Below are positions 9,954-20,962 of a stretch of DNA of 64,000 bases, one piece after another (position 1 is the first letter of the stretch; every line of letters starts with the position of its first letter). Made by a program: the position numbers and the translations under genes. The stretch lies in the NCBI GenBank assembly GCA_039090855.1, contig CM077011.1, forward strand, positions 18,167,001 to 18,231,000. Reading direction: 5' to 3'. Source of the DNA: Macrothele yani (lineage: Eukaryota > Arthropoda > Arachnida > Araneae > Macrothelidae). Under the pieces are notes generated by a model. It had not been told where the DNA came from. It made no database searches and saw only the letters and a program-made list of their open reading frames with translations.

Positions 9954-11198
9954 TCTCTCTCCATAGATGATCATCATCATTGTCAACCATTATCAATCTA
10001 CTGCTGGATGAAGGTATGCCCAGGTTTCTTCCACAATTGCATGTCTTGAGCATGTCTCCTTCATGTCACTCCGGCATGCTTTCGGATTTCATCCATCCAT
10101 CCCCCATGGGGTCTTCTTCTGGGTCTTTTTCTGTCCCTTGGAATCCAGTCTAAAATTTCGGTTGTCCATCGGTGGTTTGTTCTTCTGGCAACATGTCCAG
10201 CCCATTGCCATTTCAGTAATTTCACTCTGGTCATGATGTCGTCCACTCCTGTCATTTTCCTTATCCACAAGTTCCTCTTCTTATCTTTTCTGGTTACACC
10301 AAGCATGCGTCTTTCCATGCTTCTTTGAGTTGTCTGCAGTCTTTGTATATCTTTTTTAATTAAGGTCCATGTATCTGCTTCATACGTAAGCACTGGCAGG
10401 ATGCATTGATAAGAATAATTCCTTTTAAGACATAATGGTATACTGCTCCTAAAAATTGTACTGTTTCTTCCGAAACCTCTCCATCCAAGTTTCATATGGC
10501 GATTAATTTCTTCATCAATGTGACGCTCACTTCATATCTGCTGCCCAAGATAAATGTAGGTATCGGTTGTTTCAAGCTTTCCTCCATCAATAAATAATTC
10601 TTTTCTTGTAAAAGCATTGTACATCACTTTTGTCTTCTGAAAGTTCATTTTTAATCCCACTTCTTTACTCTTGTCAGTAAACTCTGACAAGGGTAAAGAA
10701 GTACTCTTGGATCATATTCTGCAGCTCCGAAGGGGTAGTTGCAAAATGACTACGTCATCAGTAAAACGCAGGTGAGTTAAATAATCTTCATTAACTTTTA
10801 TGCCTTTGTTTTCCTAGTTCAATGATTGAAAGACATTTTGCAATGTCGCATTAAAGAGTTTGGGAGATATGGTGTCACCTTGACTCACTCCCTTTCCAAT
10901 TTTTATTAGTGCTGTATCCTCAAATATCCGAACCTTTGCACTTGCATTTTCATAGATGTTTTTAATAATCTTAATGTACGCATTCTCAGTACTGCAGGAT
11001 TCCAAAGCCATTGTAACTGCTGATTGTTTCACTGAATCGAAGGCCTTTTCATAATCAGTAAAAGCCATGCATAATGGGAGTTCATATTCTCTTATTCTTT
11101 CAGTTAGTTCTCTCTGTACATGGATGCTATAGCCACTCCTGAATCCACAGTGCTATAGCCACTCCTGAATCCAGCTTGTTCTCCCCTAAATTAAGTCA
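9954..11198 (-). mobile_element. 5'-truncated RTE-like LINE with 13-bp TSD
   Basis: Flanked by GAGACTTGGATAT at 9941-9953 and 11,199-11,211. The minus strand encodes, in order, QAGFRSGYS, the RT block MAFTDYEKAFDSVKQSAV, KGVSQGDTISPKLFN, the active-site region LRFTDDVV (consensus LRFADD), and the C-terminal LKWQWAGHVARRTNHRWTTE. These are motifs of the endonuclease-RT LINE group often annotated as RTE. The 3' end is a short GATGATCATCATCAT tract. A 24-bp tandem duplication around 11,127-11,174 disrupts the 5' part. The endonuclease domain is absent through 5' truncation. Confidence 0.9.
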
Positions 11199-11211
11199 GA
11201 GACTTGGATAT

Positions 11212-11903
11212 GAATATCGATATCAGACTATCGATATAAGACTGTCATCAGAAGAAAGATCAACAAAGCTTTCCTTTGCTGACTCACAATAGTAAAAAGG
11301 ACTTGTTGGCTGATGTCAGCAGTAGTAAAAAATTCACGTAGAAGTGGAAACATTTCTAGGTTTTCTTCCTGCAAGCGCTGTTCGGAAAGATTGTTTCTTT
11401 TTAAATGCACCCGTCGTTTTTCTGAGAGTGAAAACATTAGTCACAATCCCATTAAGTTTGTTCAGTTGAGAAATATGTCCGCCGGGTATGCAAACTTAGC
11501 CATCCATTCCTCATCCTGAAACAGTTCTGCCAAGACTGAGTTTTGCTCTCGAAGAAATTGCTTCACCTCTTCCCACCGTTCGAAAAGGCGTGAGAAAACC
11601 TTCCCTCTCAAAACCCAGCTGTCTTCAACATGGAGGAAGAGATACTGGATTGCTTGTGTTGCCCATACTATCCCACAATGTCATAAACAGTCTTCAGGTA
11701 GGGGCTACACCTTAAATTTCATTTACGATATTTACCGCGTTATTCAGGACTGTGTTTAGTTCAACATAAAGTTGTTTTTACCACTAACTCTACCCAGTAA
11801 ATGATGCAGTGAGTATAAAATATGTCCAGATGAGCGACGTGTTTCATCTTTGCCACTACGTCTGGACGGCTTCCAGTCATTCCGCCGGCATTGTACGTAC
11901 GTA
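11212..11903 (-). pseudogene. hAT transposase, central region
   Basis: Directly after the mariner, the minus strand reads YNAGGMTGSRPDVVAKMK, corresponding to the second catalytic region (usually C-TDGAASMTG) of ZBED-type hAT proteins. It continues with CIIYWVELVVK, LREQNSVLAELFQDEEWMAK and PADIF, all in the usual order, and ends near PSL at the LINE target site. The aspartate position in YNAGG appears changed. Several stops and frame changes are present. Confidence 0.85.
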
Positions 11904-13146
11904 CACAGTGCGTCAAAGAATTTTTAAGACTGCAGCTAGATTTCAGTCTATGTTGGCGCCACCAGTGTAATCGCGAATGCGTTATAAACCTGCCAAAAGT
12001 ACTGCGCAGTTGTTAAAATAACTCAAACGAAACGGGCGTTTATTAGAGAAGTAAAATTTTTTTCATGTTGAATTATTAAGATGGAACAAAGGGCTGTTAT
12101 TAAATTTAACGCAAAACTTGGTAAAAGTGCCTCGGAAACGTACCAAATGATGAAACAAGTTTACTGTGTGTTTTGTTTAAGTAGATCAAATGTTTTCCTG
12201 TGGCACAAACGTTTTTGGACGGAAGAGAGACGCTAGAAGATGATAAGCATACCTGAAAACCAAGTTCATCTAGGACACCTGAGATTATTGAAAAAGTGCG
12301 CGATTTCGTGGCAAACAATCGATGTACGCCACTAAGAATGATGGAAGTCTTTAAACATCAACAAAGAAACGATTCGAACCATCCTGCATGAAGATTTGGG
12401 CAAAAAAAAAGTCTGTGCTAAATTTGTTCCACATACGTTAACCAATGAACAAAATTCAAGGAGAAGTGCACATTGCAGAGACATAATTTCAGCAGCGGAA
12501 AATGATCCAAACTTCTTAAAATCGATTGTTACTGGTGATCAAACATATTGTTTTCAATATGATCTTAAAACAAAGCGACAAAGTGCGGAATGGAAGTCAC
12601 AAAACTCGCCACAAGCCAAAAAAACAAGAAAAGTTCCATCGAAAATCAAAACAATGCTCATTGCATTCTTCGATAGTAAGGGTATTATCCCCAAAGAATT
12701 TGTTCCAAGTGGACAAACAATTACTGATGAGTTTTATTTAAATGTTTTGAGGCGTTTGAAAGGCTGAATTAGTCGCATTCGTCCAGAATATCGAGATGAA
12801 AACAGTTGGTGTTTGTTGCACGATAAATAACGTCTGTGTGTTGAATCATCCACCGTATTCGCCTGATTTAGCACCCTGCGACTTTTCTTTGTTCACAAAA
12901 CTTAAAATGACGTTAAAAGGGTGTTATTTTGATGATATTTCGACCATATAAACAGCTTCGACGCGCGCTTTGGAGGCAATTCCGCAAAGTGAACTGGAAC
13001 AGGCATTCGAATCATTATTAAATCGCTGTAACAAGTGTATTGAAGCCCGAGGGACTTATTTTGAATAACAAACCAAAATAAATTATAATTTCTTATTTCT
13101 ATTTCATTTTACAGAGCCAGTCTTAAAAATTCTTTGACGCACTGTG
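11904..13146 (+). mobile_element. mariner element with perfect TIRs
   Basis: Inverted repeats of 29 bp, starting CACAGTGCGTCAAAGAAT, are identical at both ends and flanked by TA at 11,902-11,903 and 13,147-13,148. Length 1243 bp is typical for mariner. It split the hAT transposase gene at a TA between its two catalytic regions. Perfect TIRs together with a frameshifted gene suggest a modest age. Confidence 0.95.
12081..13068 (+). pseudogene. mariner transposase (frameshifted, internal deletion)
   Basis: Starts MEQRAVIKFNAKLGKSASET, an HTH of mariner type. Then come NKETIRTILHEDLG, VTGDQTYCFQYD (first catalytic aspartate), FFDSKGIIPKEFVPSGQTI, LLHD (second aspartate) and YSPDLAPCDF (third aspartate region, D34D type), ending near YFE-stop. 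A deletion just after LLHD removes most of the spacer between the second and third aspartates. Frame changes occur near 12,170, 12,390, 12,460 and 12,765. The product would be a cut-and-paste transposase but is not functional. Confidence 0.9.
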
Positions 13147-13830
13147 TACTCCCACGCACTTACTCCAGTCCATGCAGTGCGCCTCAAAATAAGAATACAA
13201 AGCTGCGAATATCTCCTAACTGGAGGTTCGAACAGGTAAGTAAAAAAAAACACGGAATTTCTTCACCTACGTTGTCGTCTTCCAAATATCTCACGAAGAA
13301 GAGAATAATGGAGTGGTGGCTGACGTCAGTTGACTCGTCAAGTTGAATCGCAAAAGATCTTAGTTTCTTCAAGGCTTCTATCATTTACTGTTCAATATGT
13401 GCGGATATGTGTGAACAATACTCCGATGAATGGCAAAGGAATCGCCTTCAGTTTTGCTGCAGCTTGACGTCCCAAGATTTCACTAGCTACCTCTACAATG
13501 CATGGCTTTATCATCTCCTCACCAATAGTGAACGGCGTTTTCGTTTTGGCAATTTGAAGGGCAACAAAGTAGAAAACGTTCAGCAGAGATTTATCAGCGG
13601 TAGTGATCTTTTTTATAGGATTTTTCTGAATTTCGAACTCATTGCACAATAGTTCAAAACATTCCACTAATTTGCTTTTAAGGTTACTGTGCTTGGAAAG
13701 AAAATGCCGAGCAAGTTTTGATGGCTTCATGGCATCATTACAAAGGGTCTTTAAACACACGAAAGCCGTGGTAATATTTCACTCTCAGGAGTCATCATGA
13801 ACCCAAGCTTCAGGTACTCTTTTTGTAAGA
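13147..13830 (-). pseudogene. hAT transposase, BED finger to first catalytic region
   Basis: The minus strand reads CLKTLCNDAMKPSKLARHF followed by SKHS, a BED zinc finger (C-x2-C-like start, H-x4-H end). It continues through IAKTKTPFTIGEEMIKPC, which is usual for ZBED/SCAND3-like proteins, to LRSFAIQLDESTDVSHHS with the catalytic aspartate (QLDESTD). A stop or frame change lies near 13,388. The block ends exactly at the TA where the mariner inserted. The expected product would bind TIRs and catalyse hAT transposition. It is broken and cannot make a full protein. Confidence 0.85.
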
Positions 13831-14212
13831 CCTGACAAAGTTCCACTTTTTTTTTTTCTTTTTTTTTTTTTTTCACTTTTCGATGCATGATCAAGCTCGT
13901 TTTGCTAATTACTTCTCAACGCGGAATACTTCTTTCTGGGCTACTTTCTTTATCATCACTTTTCCCCTTCCCAACATCTAATCTTTGAAAGAAGATCCAA
14001 AGAATTTGCTCTTTAATCATTATGCTACCCATTTTGTGTTACCTGTAAGAAAATCAAGTCTTGACTAACGTAAGAGTTTGACAGAACCGAGCTTATTGGA
14101 ACGAAGAAACGACCGCCTACAATTTATGGCGCTAGGATTATGTTAATGTTTTTACCTTATGCCACGTGATCATACTCCCACACTTGGTGAAATACAGTCT
14201 ACCAGCATTTTT

Positions 14213-14415
14213 TTTATTGAAGGTTTAACGACCACCGTGAGCAACTCAATGGTAACAAACTCGCTACTCTCCCTTCCCTCATTTACGGCCACTGACTCCA
14301 TGGAAGGGAGAGAGCCAGTGCCGTACGACAAACACTACACCCATGCCTCTCCGGAATTCAAACCCGGACACTTCTCGGACGAATGGTCATACGCCAGCGC
14401 TTAGACCACCAGGCC
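14213..14415 (-). mobile_element. SINE family A (copy 5)
   Basis: Minus-strand copy with a changed B box (GGTTTGAATTCC) and a GAAGGTTTAACGACCACCG end. Target duplication ACCAGCATTTTTTT at 14,201 and 14,416-14,429. It lies within the presumed right flank of the hAT element. Confidence 0.85.
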
Positions 14416-15041
14416 ACCAGCATTTTTTTCACCCGACAGGAATGTGTGATCGCTGACCTAGTCAGCGGAAAGTTAATACGGTTCCAACAAGTCTAGCCAT
14501 TACCGCTTCCTATAATCTTCCGCGAAAGGCGTTCAAAGAAATTTACATCTAGATTTCCTCTTCCTTTGACTCCATTTGAATTCAAAAGTAAAATAAATAG
14601 ATTTTTTTTTGCCAATCTACGAGAAACGAAAGTCGCCGACAGCCGGTTGGAAAACACTGATCTATAGTATAGTTATACCAAGGGCAAATTTTCCGCATTA
14701 TAGCGGTACAATCAGAAACATATCAGCAGTTTCGACCCACCCTACTGGACAATAATACACTACTAGCTATGTGGAAGAGCTGACCGTGTCACTCTGCTCG
14801 AGTAATTTCAGATTTGTTTGAAAACATGGGCGTCGAGCAGTTCGACTTTCCAGTCCGGAGTCCAGAATTTCATCCTTATATTCTACGAGGTCTTCTGGGT
14901 GTCCTTCTGTTCCTTGGTATAACGCTTCAGTTGTTCATCGGTTGTCACTTCCTCTGGTAAATATCGAGCCCATTGCCATTTCAGAGATTTTACTTTGATT
15001 ATGAAACCTTCCAGTCATGTCATTTTCCTGACCCACGAGTT

Positions 15042-15266
15042 TTTTTTTTGTTTTTTTTATTGGAGGTTTAACGACCACCGTGAGCAACTCAATGGGCTGT
15101 AAGCAGTCGCCCGTCCCTAATTTAGGGTCACTGGTTCCAGGGAAGGGAGAGAGCCAGTGCCGTAAGACAAACACAACATCCATGCCTTACCGGGATTCGA
15201 ACTCGGACCCCTTACGGACGAATGATCAGAGGCCATCGCTTAGACCACTGCGCCACCGGGGCGGCG
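15042..15266 (-). mobile_element. SINE family A (copy 6) inside LINE
   Basis: Minus-strand copy with intact B box and a T-rich plus-strand start. Perfect 13-bp target duplication TGACCCACGAGTT at 15,029-15,041 and 15,267-15,279. Its target is the second LINE copy, whose C-terminal coding region continues on both sides. Confidence 0.95.
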
Positions 15267-15519
15267 TGACCCACGAGTTCTCTCAAGGCATGCATCTCTC
15301 CATGCTTTTTTCAGTTGTCTGTAGCTTCTGTATCCATTGTTTAGTTCAGGTTCATGTCTCTTATCCATACATGAGAACTGGAATGATGCTATGATTAAAT
15401 ACTTTTCTTTAAAGGCATAGTTGGCAAATTCATCTTGAAAAAATGTATTATTTCTCCCAAATGGTGTCCAACCACGTTTTAAACACCGATTAATTTCTTC
15501 ACCAGTGTCGCTCATGTGA

Positions 15520-15685
15520 AAACATAAGTTTATCTGTGACGGAGATCGAAACCACGCCCCCTCAGTGCGGAGTAAGTTGCTCTCCCAACTAAGCTACACG
15601 GACGAAATTTATCGCTGCACATTTGTCGTCTTGACACGTGCTTCACTTTGCTAGTACGTCACACACTGGCTTGACATCTGTTACA
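15520..15685 (-). mobile_element. SINE family B (copy 3) inside LINE
   Basis: On the minus strand it reads the CACGTGTCAAGACGAC leader, TCGTCCGTGTAGCTTAGTTG with GGAGAGC (A box), and GGTTTCGATCTCC (B box). This is the best-preserved family-B head in the window. LINE sequence is found directly on both sides, by comparison with the 10-kb copy. The target duplication was not resolved. Confidence 0.7.
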
Positions 15686-15738
15686 CAAGGTAAATGTAGG
15701 TATCGGTTTTCCCTAGGTTTTCCCCATCAATCTGTTAA

Positions 15739-16412
15739 ACCTTTCGCGACCACGATACTAAAATGTTTTGCCATTCAGAATAACACAGCGTCCTAACATT
15801 TTTGCTTCTCCATTCGGAATTTCATTCCCCCTCCCTTTGTCAAGCTAACAAAAGTAGGATTAGGGCTGGGTTACCACTCGAGGCTTCTGATTTCAAGGTT
15901 TGCTGTGCACTGACCTTCGGACGTTTTCCTGGGGCAATCAGTGCATTCTTCAACTGAGCGCTTTACACAGATGGAAGTAGTGACAGCTGGAAAATCTTGT
16001 TTACTTTCCAATTTTCTTGTTCTTTCTTGTACAAAATAATCCCTCAACCTATTTATTTGGATGGAGGAACATGAAAACAAATTTACGACAATTTTTTCCC
16101 GTAAACATCGCTTTTGGAAGAATGTAAAATATTACAGACAAAGGAAATGCGTGTCAACAAAGCAAGAGTTCTACTGAGCGATATCAGAAGGCTAAATGAT
16201 ACAGCTCGGGACAAACCAACTCCTGGTGCACTTCTTTGTTTATCTACAACAATGACAACTTAGGGTGACGTCTCATACCTCGGACGCCGTGCAAATTCAA
16301 AGAGCATAGGGGGTAGGAAATCCTACTCATGCTACAGTAGAACTCCGGGCGACTCGGGCTCTTGTAGTTGTCTGCATGTCCGGGCGCATCGTGCGTTGTG
16401 GTAGCAAAAGGT
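15739..16412 (-). mobile_element. piggyBac-like non-autonomous element with TTAA duplication
   Basis: Ends ACCTTTCGCGACCACG and, inverted, ACCTTTTGCTACCACA (13 of 16 identical) are each directly flanked by TTAA (15,735-15,738 and 16,413-16,416). TTAA target duplication and ends of this kind are hallmarks of piggyBac-type elements. Inside, a 69-codon minus-strand frame (15,871-16,080) with several cysteines (CVKRSVEECTDC) may be a remnant of the Cys-rich C-terminus of a transposase; that part is uncertain. It has inserted in the second LINE copy. Confidence 0.7.
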
Positions 16413-17486
16413 TTAAATTTAATTTCTGTATATTAGTTTTGTTTACTGAAATTTTATTTTAATCCCACTTCTTTACTTTTGTAGCAAAGTTTTTGGAATC
16501 ATACTTTGCAGCTCTGAAGGGCTACGTGCAAAAATGACTATCTCATCAGCAGAGCGAAGGTGAGTTATAAAAACTAAACGACATTAACTTTAACCCTTTG
16601 TCTTTACAGTTCGATGATTCAAAGGCACTCTGCCATTGAAGCCGAACCTTTGCACTTGCATTTTTATAGATGTTAATGAATCATCTTCAATAATGCAGCT
16701 TTTTGGAGACATAACTACTGATGGTTTCACGGAATTAAAGGGTTTTTTATAATAAATAAGAAGCATATATAGTTGGAGTTCCTGATTCCTCGTTCTTTCA
16801 GTTCTCATAGTACATTGATATAGCTTGTTCGCTTGGCTCAGCCATGTCCAGTGTTACCTTCAAAGGATGTGACAGAATTTTAGTGAATATTTTGTAAACC
16901 ACTGATATAAAGCTGGTGGGTCTGTAGTTTCTGCGATCTCAATGCCACCTAGAGGGTTGGAAAAATGTTGTAACATTGTTCCAACCATCAGAAGTCTTCC
17001 CTTCATTAGGAAGTCTAGAGAAAATTTTCGCCCTCCAGTATAGTTTTTTTCTCTACTGGGTGTGCAACGTAATATCTACGGTAATTTGATCTTCCCCTAG
17101 AGCTTTTGCTCTTTCCATGTTCTTGATTTCATGTGGAGACTGGAAAAATTTGGAGCTGTCCTTTTTCCATGTTCTTAATCTCATAAGGAGATTGGAAAAC
17201 TTTGGATTTGGCACATTGCTTTATGCCTGTAATAGAGTTATCATCCATTTGGTATGATTTTGTATAGAATTTTTTGACTCTAGTCAAATTTTACCTATGT
17301 ACTTTGTTGCAGCACGATCTTCCTCTCTCAGGGTCGTATAATCTGTTTTTCTTCCATTACTGAGAGGTTTCTTTTGCTTTCCATCAGGCATCTGTTTTCA
17401 ATAGCTTTTCTCAGTAGTTCACAACTGAATTTCCTTCAACGTTTTTCATAGTCACATATACTCCCCTTTGTGCATGCGTTATGTCA

Positions 17487-18317
17487 AAATAGATAATACT
17501 GGTTTATGTCTTGGTGATATCAGTGTGTGCATATTACTGTATGCTGATGACGATGTCCTGTTGGCAGAGCGCAAAAGTGAGTTGCAGAGTATATTGTCTC
17601 GTATGTACGAAGTTTTCATGAAATAAGGGAAAAACCGAAGTTATGGTTTTGGAGAGAGGAACTTGTAGTACTGAATATAATATATGTCTAAATGGCACAG
17701 TGATTGACCAGGTGAATGAGTTTGTGTATTTAGGAAGTATGTTTGACAGAGAGAACAAATTGGATGGTAAAATTAGTAGGCGAGTGAATTCTTCATTGAA
17801 AGCCATGGCTACTTTGGGAGGGTTTCACAGGAATGATGGGTTCTCAAGAGAGTCCCACATGGCTGCATATGAAAGTATAATTGTTCCTACTCTAATGTAT
17901 AGCAGTGAAACCTGGGTACTACAGAAGAAACATAGAAGTCGTTTGGGTGCAGGAGAAATGCTTTACTTACGAAGGGTTTGTGGCAAGACACGTTCTGATT
18001 GTGTGAGGAATGAAGATGTGAAGCAAAATGCTGTTAGCAAGGTGGAGACTAATATGCTTCGGTGGTTTGGCCATGTTGAAAGAATGAGTGATGAGATGCT
18101 TACTAAAAAAATCTCTTTAGCCCCAGTGGCAAAAAGGAAAGGTAGAGGAAGGTCAAGGAAGTCATGGGAGGATCAGATTCAGGAGTGTCTGCATGAGAAA
18201 ATGATTATGAGTATGAAGTATAAAAGATCTTGTGTACGGCGTGCGATGGATGTCAGTGAAGCCCGAGTTGTATGTCAAGATCACTGTAAATGGAGAAGTT
18301 TGATACGGCAACAGTAA
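17487..18317 (+). pseudogene. LINE reverse transcriptase C-terminal part (second family)
   Basis: The plus strand reads ILLYADDDVLLAERKSELQ with the YADD catalytic motif. After a frame break near 17,620 there is a long open frame from 17,643 (224 codons): VYLGSMFDRENKLDGKISRR, TLMYSSETWVL and MLRWFGHVERMSD. These are thumb and C-terminal motifs of non-LTR reverse transcriptases. It differs from the LINE at 10 and 15 kb. The part upstream of YADD, including fingers and endonuclease, is absent. The long open tail is the best-preserved LINE frame in the window. Confidence 0.85.
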
Positions 18318-19678
18318 GTAAAAAGTTACCTCGTAGTTTGTATTCTTTTGTGGAGCTAACTCTGAATGTCAGAGCACAGCTTAGTGATATATATGATGTA
18401 TGCATGGATGGCAAAGCTACTTTTCTATATTTATCCTCATTGCGCTTTTTATTTAAATGAGGATGTTAGTTGTCTGACATTTTTTCATAAGTAATTTCTT
18501 AGTACCACCTATTTCTGTTATTCACAAATTTTTACTGCAGTCAGACAGCATCAGCGTGATATTAAAAATGATGCTGCCTAATATCGATTTTTTGTGTGTT
18601 GCAGGATTCGGAAAATAACCCTAATGGAAGCCTGACTGATGAGGCACACCTAAATGTCTCCTTTGCAGTCGGATTGAATCAACATAATATTAAAAACTAC
18701 AACGAATTGATGAGAATCGACTTTTACTCGGAATGGTGCACTCTGAAATTAACCCTAAAGGAAAATTAAAAAGAAATAAAGATTAACCAAAGAGATTACC
18801 AACGAGCTTTTGAGTTAAGTGGACAAAACGAAAGAAAAAGTGAGGACTGAGTGAATGCTACGAAAGAAGTGATCTTTCTTTTGACAACGCAGCCTTAAAA
18901 GATCCAATTAAACTAATGCGCTTGTGGGTCCCTGAGAGCACATTTCCGCACGAAACAATTTCACGTCCTTATCCTGACCTTTTTCGCTCCCTTTCCCTTC
19001 TTTAACAGCCTTTTGTCAACTGTCTGTTGTTTTGCTACTTACAACATTTTCAATTTCCTAGATTTCTGATCTCCTTTCCACAGAAAAGAAGGATCAATAG
19101 CAATTTTCCCTTCCTCGCAAATACCGGGGGGAAGCTTCTGTACACACCGGTTATAATACTCCTTGCGGGAATATATGTCTTTCCGCTCGTTGGAAGAGAA
19201 AGAATTGTTTCGGTGAAAACAAAAACAGAAACGAAAAATACCGAACATTTTTAAATATGGTCTGCTGCTTTAACGACAGTTGCGTGTACAATTCAGCTTT
19301 TCGTCCATTTTTACGATCTGCTTTTACTCATAATGACTTATCTTCAGTTATACGCTACCTGGAACTCAATAATTGCGCAGCAAAAGATAAATTCTCATGT
19401 TGTAATTGTTTCGCCGTAAAATATTGTATGCGCTCTTTGAGAAGAGAAATAATATCGTTCTACCTCAAAGGTCAGCCAGACACACACATACATGTCAGCA
19501 AGCAAAATTCTGCTTTCAGTGAAACACCATCATAATGGTTTATAACGTATTTAATGGAAACATTTATTGCCATAAAAGAAAAATGAAAAGAGCTACTGGT
19601 TAGCTTTGTGAAGTCAAAATGCCTTTCGTTTACAGAAAGAATTATCGAGATTTGTCCTGTGTAATTAAAAAAAAAAAA
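18318..19678. other. No recognised feature beyond LINE 3' sequence
   Basis: The first part is probably the 3' untranslated region of the preceding LINE. Short overlapping open frames on both strands at 19,027-19,254 and 19,257-19,535 have no recognised domains. An A-run precedes 19,679. Confidence 0.4.
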
Positions 19679-19686
19679 GCTTATAG

Positions 19687-20664
19687 CAGGGGTCGGCCAA
19701 AAGCTTTTGTAAGGGGCCAAATAATAAATATTTCGTGCTCTGTGGTCAAAGAGGCAAACTCAGGATATTTATGTAGGGTTTTATTCTTGTTATTTACGTA
19801 GATATGTCTGCTTAAATTACAAAACAAGTTTTCACAAATTTATTGAACAAAATGTAACGTAATAAAAATAAGTAAGCTAAAAATGACTATAATTGTTTGA
19901 AATACAGCTCTACTAATAAAAAGAATTGAATTGCTTGTTTTGGGATAACATTTCACCAAAATTTGGGTTCAAATTTAATATTTCCTATCATCAAAATTGA
20001 TTTCAAATGTTCATTTGTTAGTGCTGACTTGTATTGAGATTTTACGTATTTCATCTTTGAAAATGTCTTTTCACATAGGTATGTGCTGCCAAATACAGGT
20101 ACACAGAATCCCCGAACATATTATCTTAACTGTCGATATTCATCGCTTGGAAGACATTTACATAATTCTGTTAGATTCTTCTTTGGAAATTTGCCTTTTA
20201 GCATGTCATCACTTTGCACATTAGTTACTTCTAATTGAAGGTTAGGTGAAAGGTCCTGAATTGTACAATCGAATTGATTTAGAAACATGGAAATGCCTTC
20301 TGCACTTGCATCAAGATCCGAAAAACGTAGTTTGAGCTCAGATTTGACTAAAAGCTGGAACTGTAGTTTGAGCTCAGATTTGAATATGCAATTTTAATCA
20401 AACGAGAACAAAATGTCGCAGAACAGCGATACACGTGGCACTGGAAATGCTGGCGAATTATAACTGAGTGGCGTCACAGCAGAGGCCACCGAATGCGAAG
20501 CTATAGGAGCGCTACATACGGTCGTATCTCGCAACTCGTCAACATGGTGGTCGGCCGTTCCATTCTAGAGTGTACATAGACATTTTAAAGACTTTGGAAT
20601 TTTAAAGAATTTGAAAATGTAAAATTCATTTTTAGAGCTCGGTAAAAATGGTTGCCGACATCTG
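19687..20664 (-). mobile_element. Deleted hAT element with C-terminal dimerisation domain
   Basis: Ends CAGGGGTCGGCCAA and, inverted, CAGATGTCGGCAACC are hAT-like. The 8-bp flanks GCTTATAG (19,679-19,686) and GCTTAGAG (20,665-20,672) match at 7 of 8 positions, the size of a hAT duplication. On the minus strand the coding remnant reads ISMFLNQFDCTIQDLSPNLQ, LEVTNVQSDDMLKGKF, FGSTYLCEKTFSKMKYVKSQ and SALTNEHL. This is the C-terminal dimerisation domain of the GTF2IRD2-like hAT group. The catalytic core is missing, so this is a non-autonomous derivative. Confidence 0.85.
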
Positions 20665-20962
20665 GCTTAGAGTAATGTGAAATATCAGTCACTTTAAATT
20701 GTATTTATGGTTTTTAGCGTTCATTACTAATTGAAACGCGTGTATGTAGCTTTGAGAACACCACTACGTAAACTTTCCTCTTCTCATTCACTCACATTAA
20801 AGTTTCTCAAATAAAGTTGAAGAATAATTTACTTATAAGTTCGGCTTTATTTCAGCCGCACTTCACAAAATCTTAGCTCCAATAACACAATAGGCATTTA
20901 GTCGAATTAACCTGAATTAGTAAAGACAGTAATAGTTTGAAAAAACTAACACGAAATATATA

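Larger units (their letters stand above)
9253..14659 (-). mobile_element. Decayed ZBED-type hAT transposon, multiply interrupted
   Basis: Four coding blocks on the minus strand read in collinear order as a hAT transposase of the ZBED5/SCAND3-like type. Candidate ends are CAGAAGTGGTTCCCAA at 9253 and, inverted at 14,643-14,659, CAGTGTTTTCCAACCGG, both hAT-like. The 8-bp flanks I see (TAATCAAC and ATCTATAG) do not match, so the exact limits are uncertain. Between the blocks lie a SINE, an RTE-like LINE and a mariner, and a further SINE lies near the right end. Confidence 0.7.
14890..17470 (-). mobile_element. Second RTE-like LINE copy, interrupted three times
   Basis: Pieces collinear with the 10-kb LINE are found at about 14,890-15,041, 15,267-15,519, 15,686-15,738 and 16,413-17,470. 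They include LKWQWAR (C-terminus), EEINRCLKRGW, the RT region, and, further 5' than in the first copy, KIFTKIL and NYRPTSF (RT motif NYRPISLLSVVYK) near 16,870-16,930. Two SINEs and a piggyBac-like element interrupt it. A 46-bp-scale duplication of TTCCATGTTCTT... occurs at about 17,115-17,205. The coding sequence is heavily mutated. Confidence 0.8.

Noticed and set aside
15871..16080. Independent cysteine-rich small protein
   Set aside because: It lies wholly inside the TTAA-flanked element and is short; a decayed transposase tail is the simpler reading.
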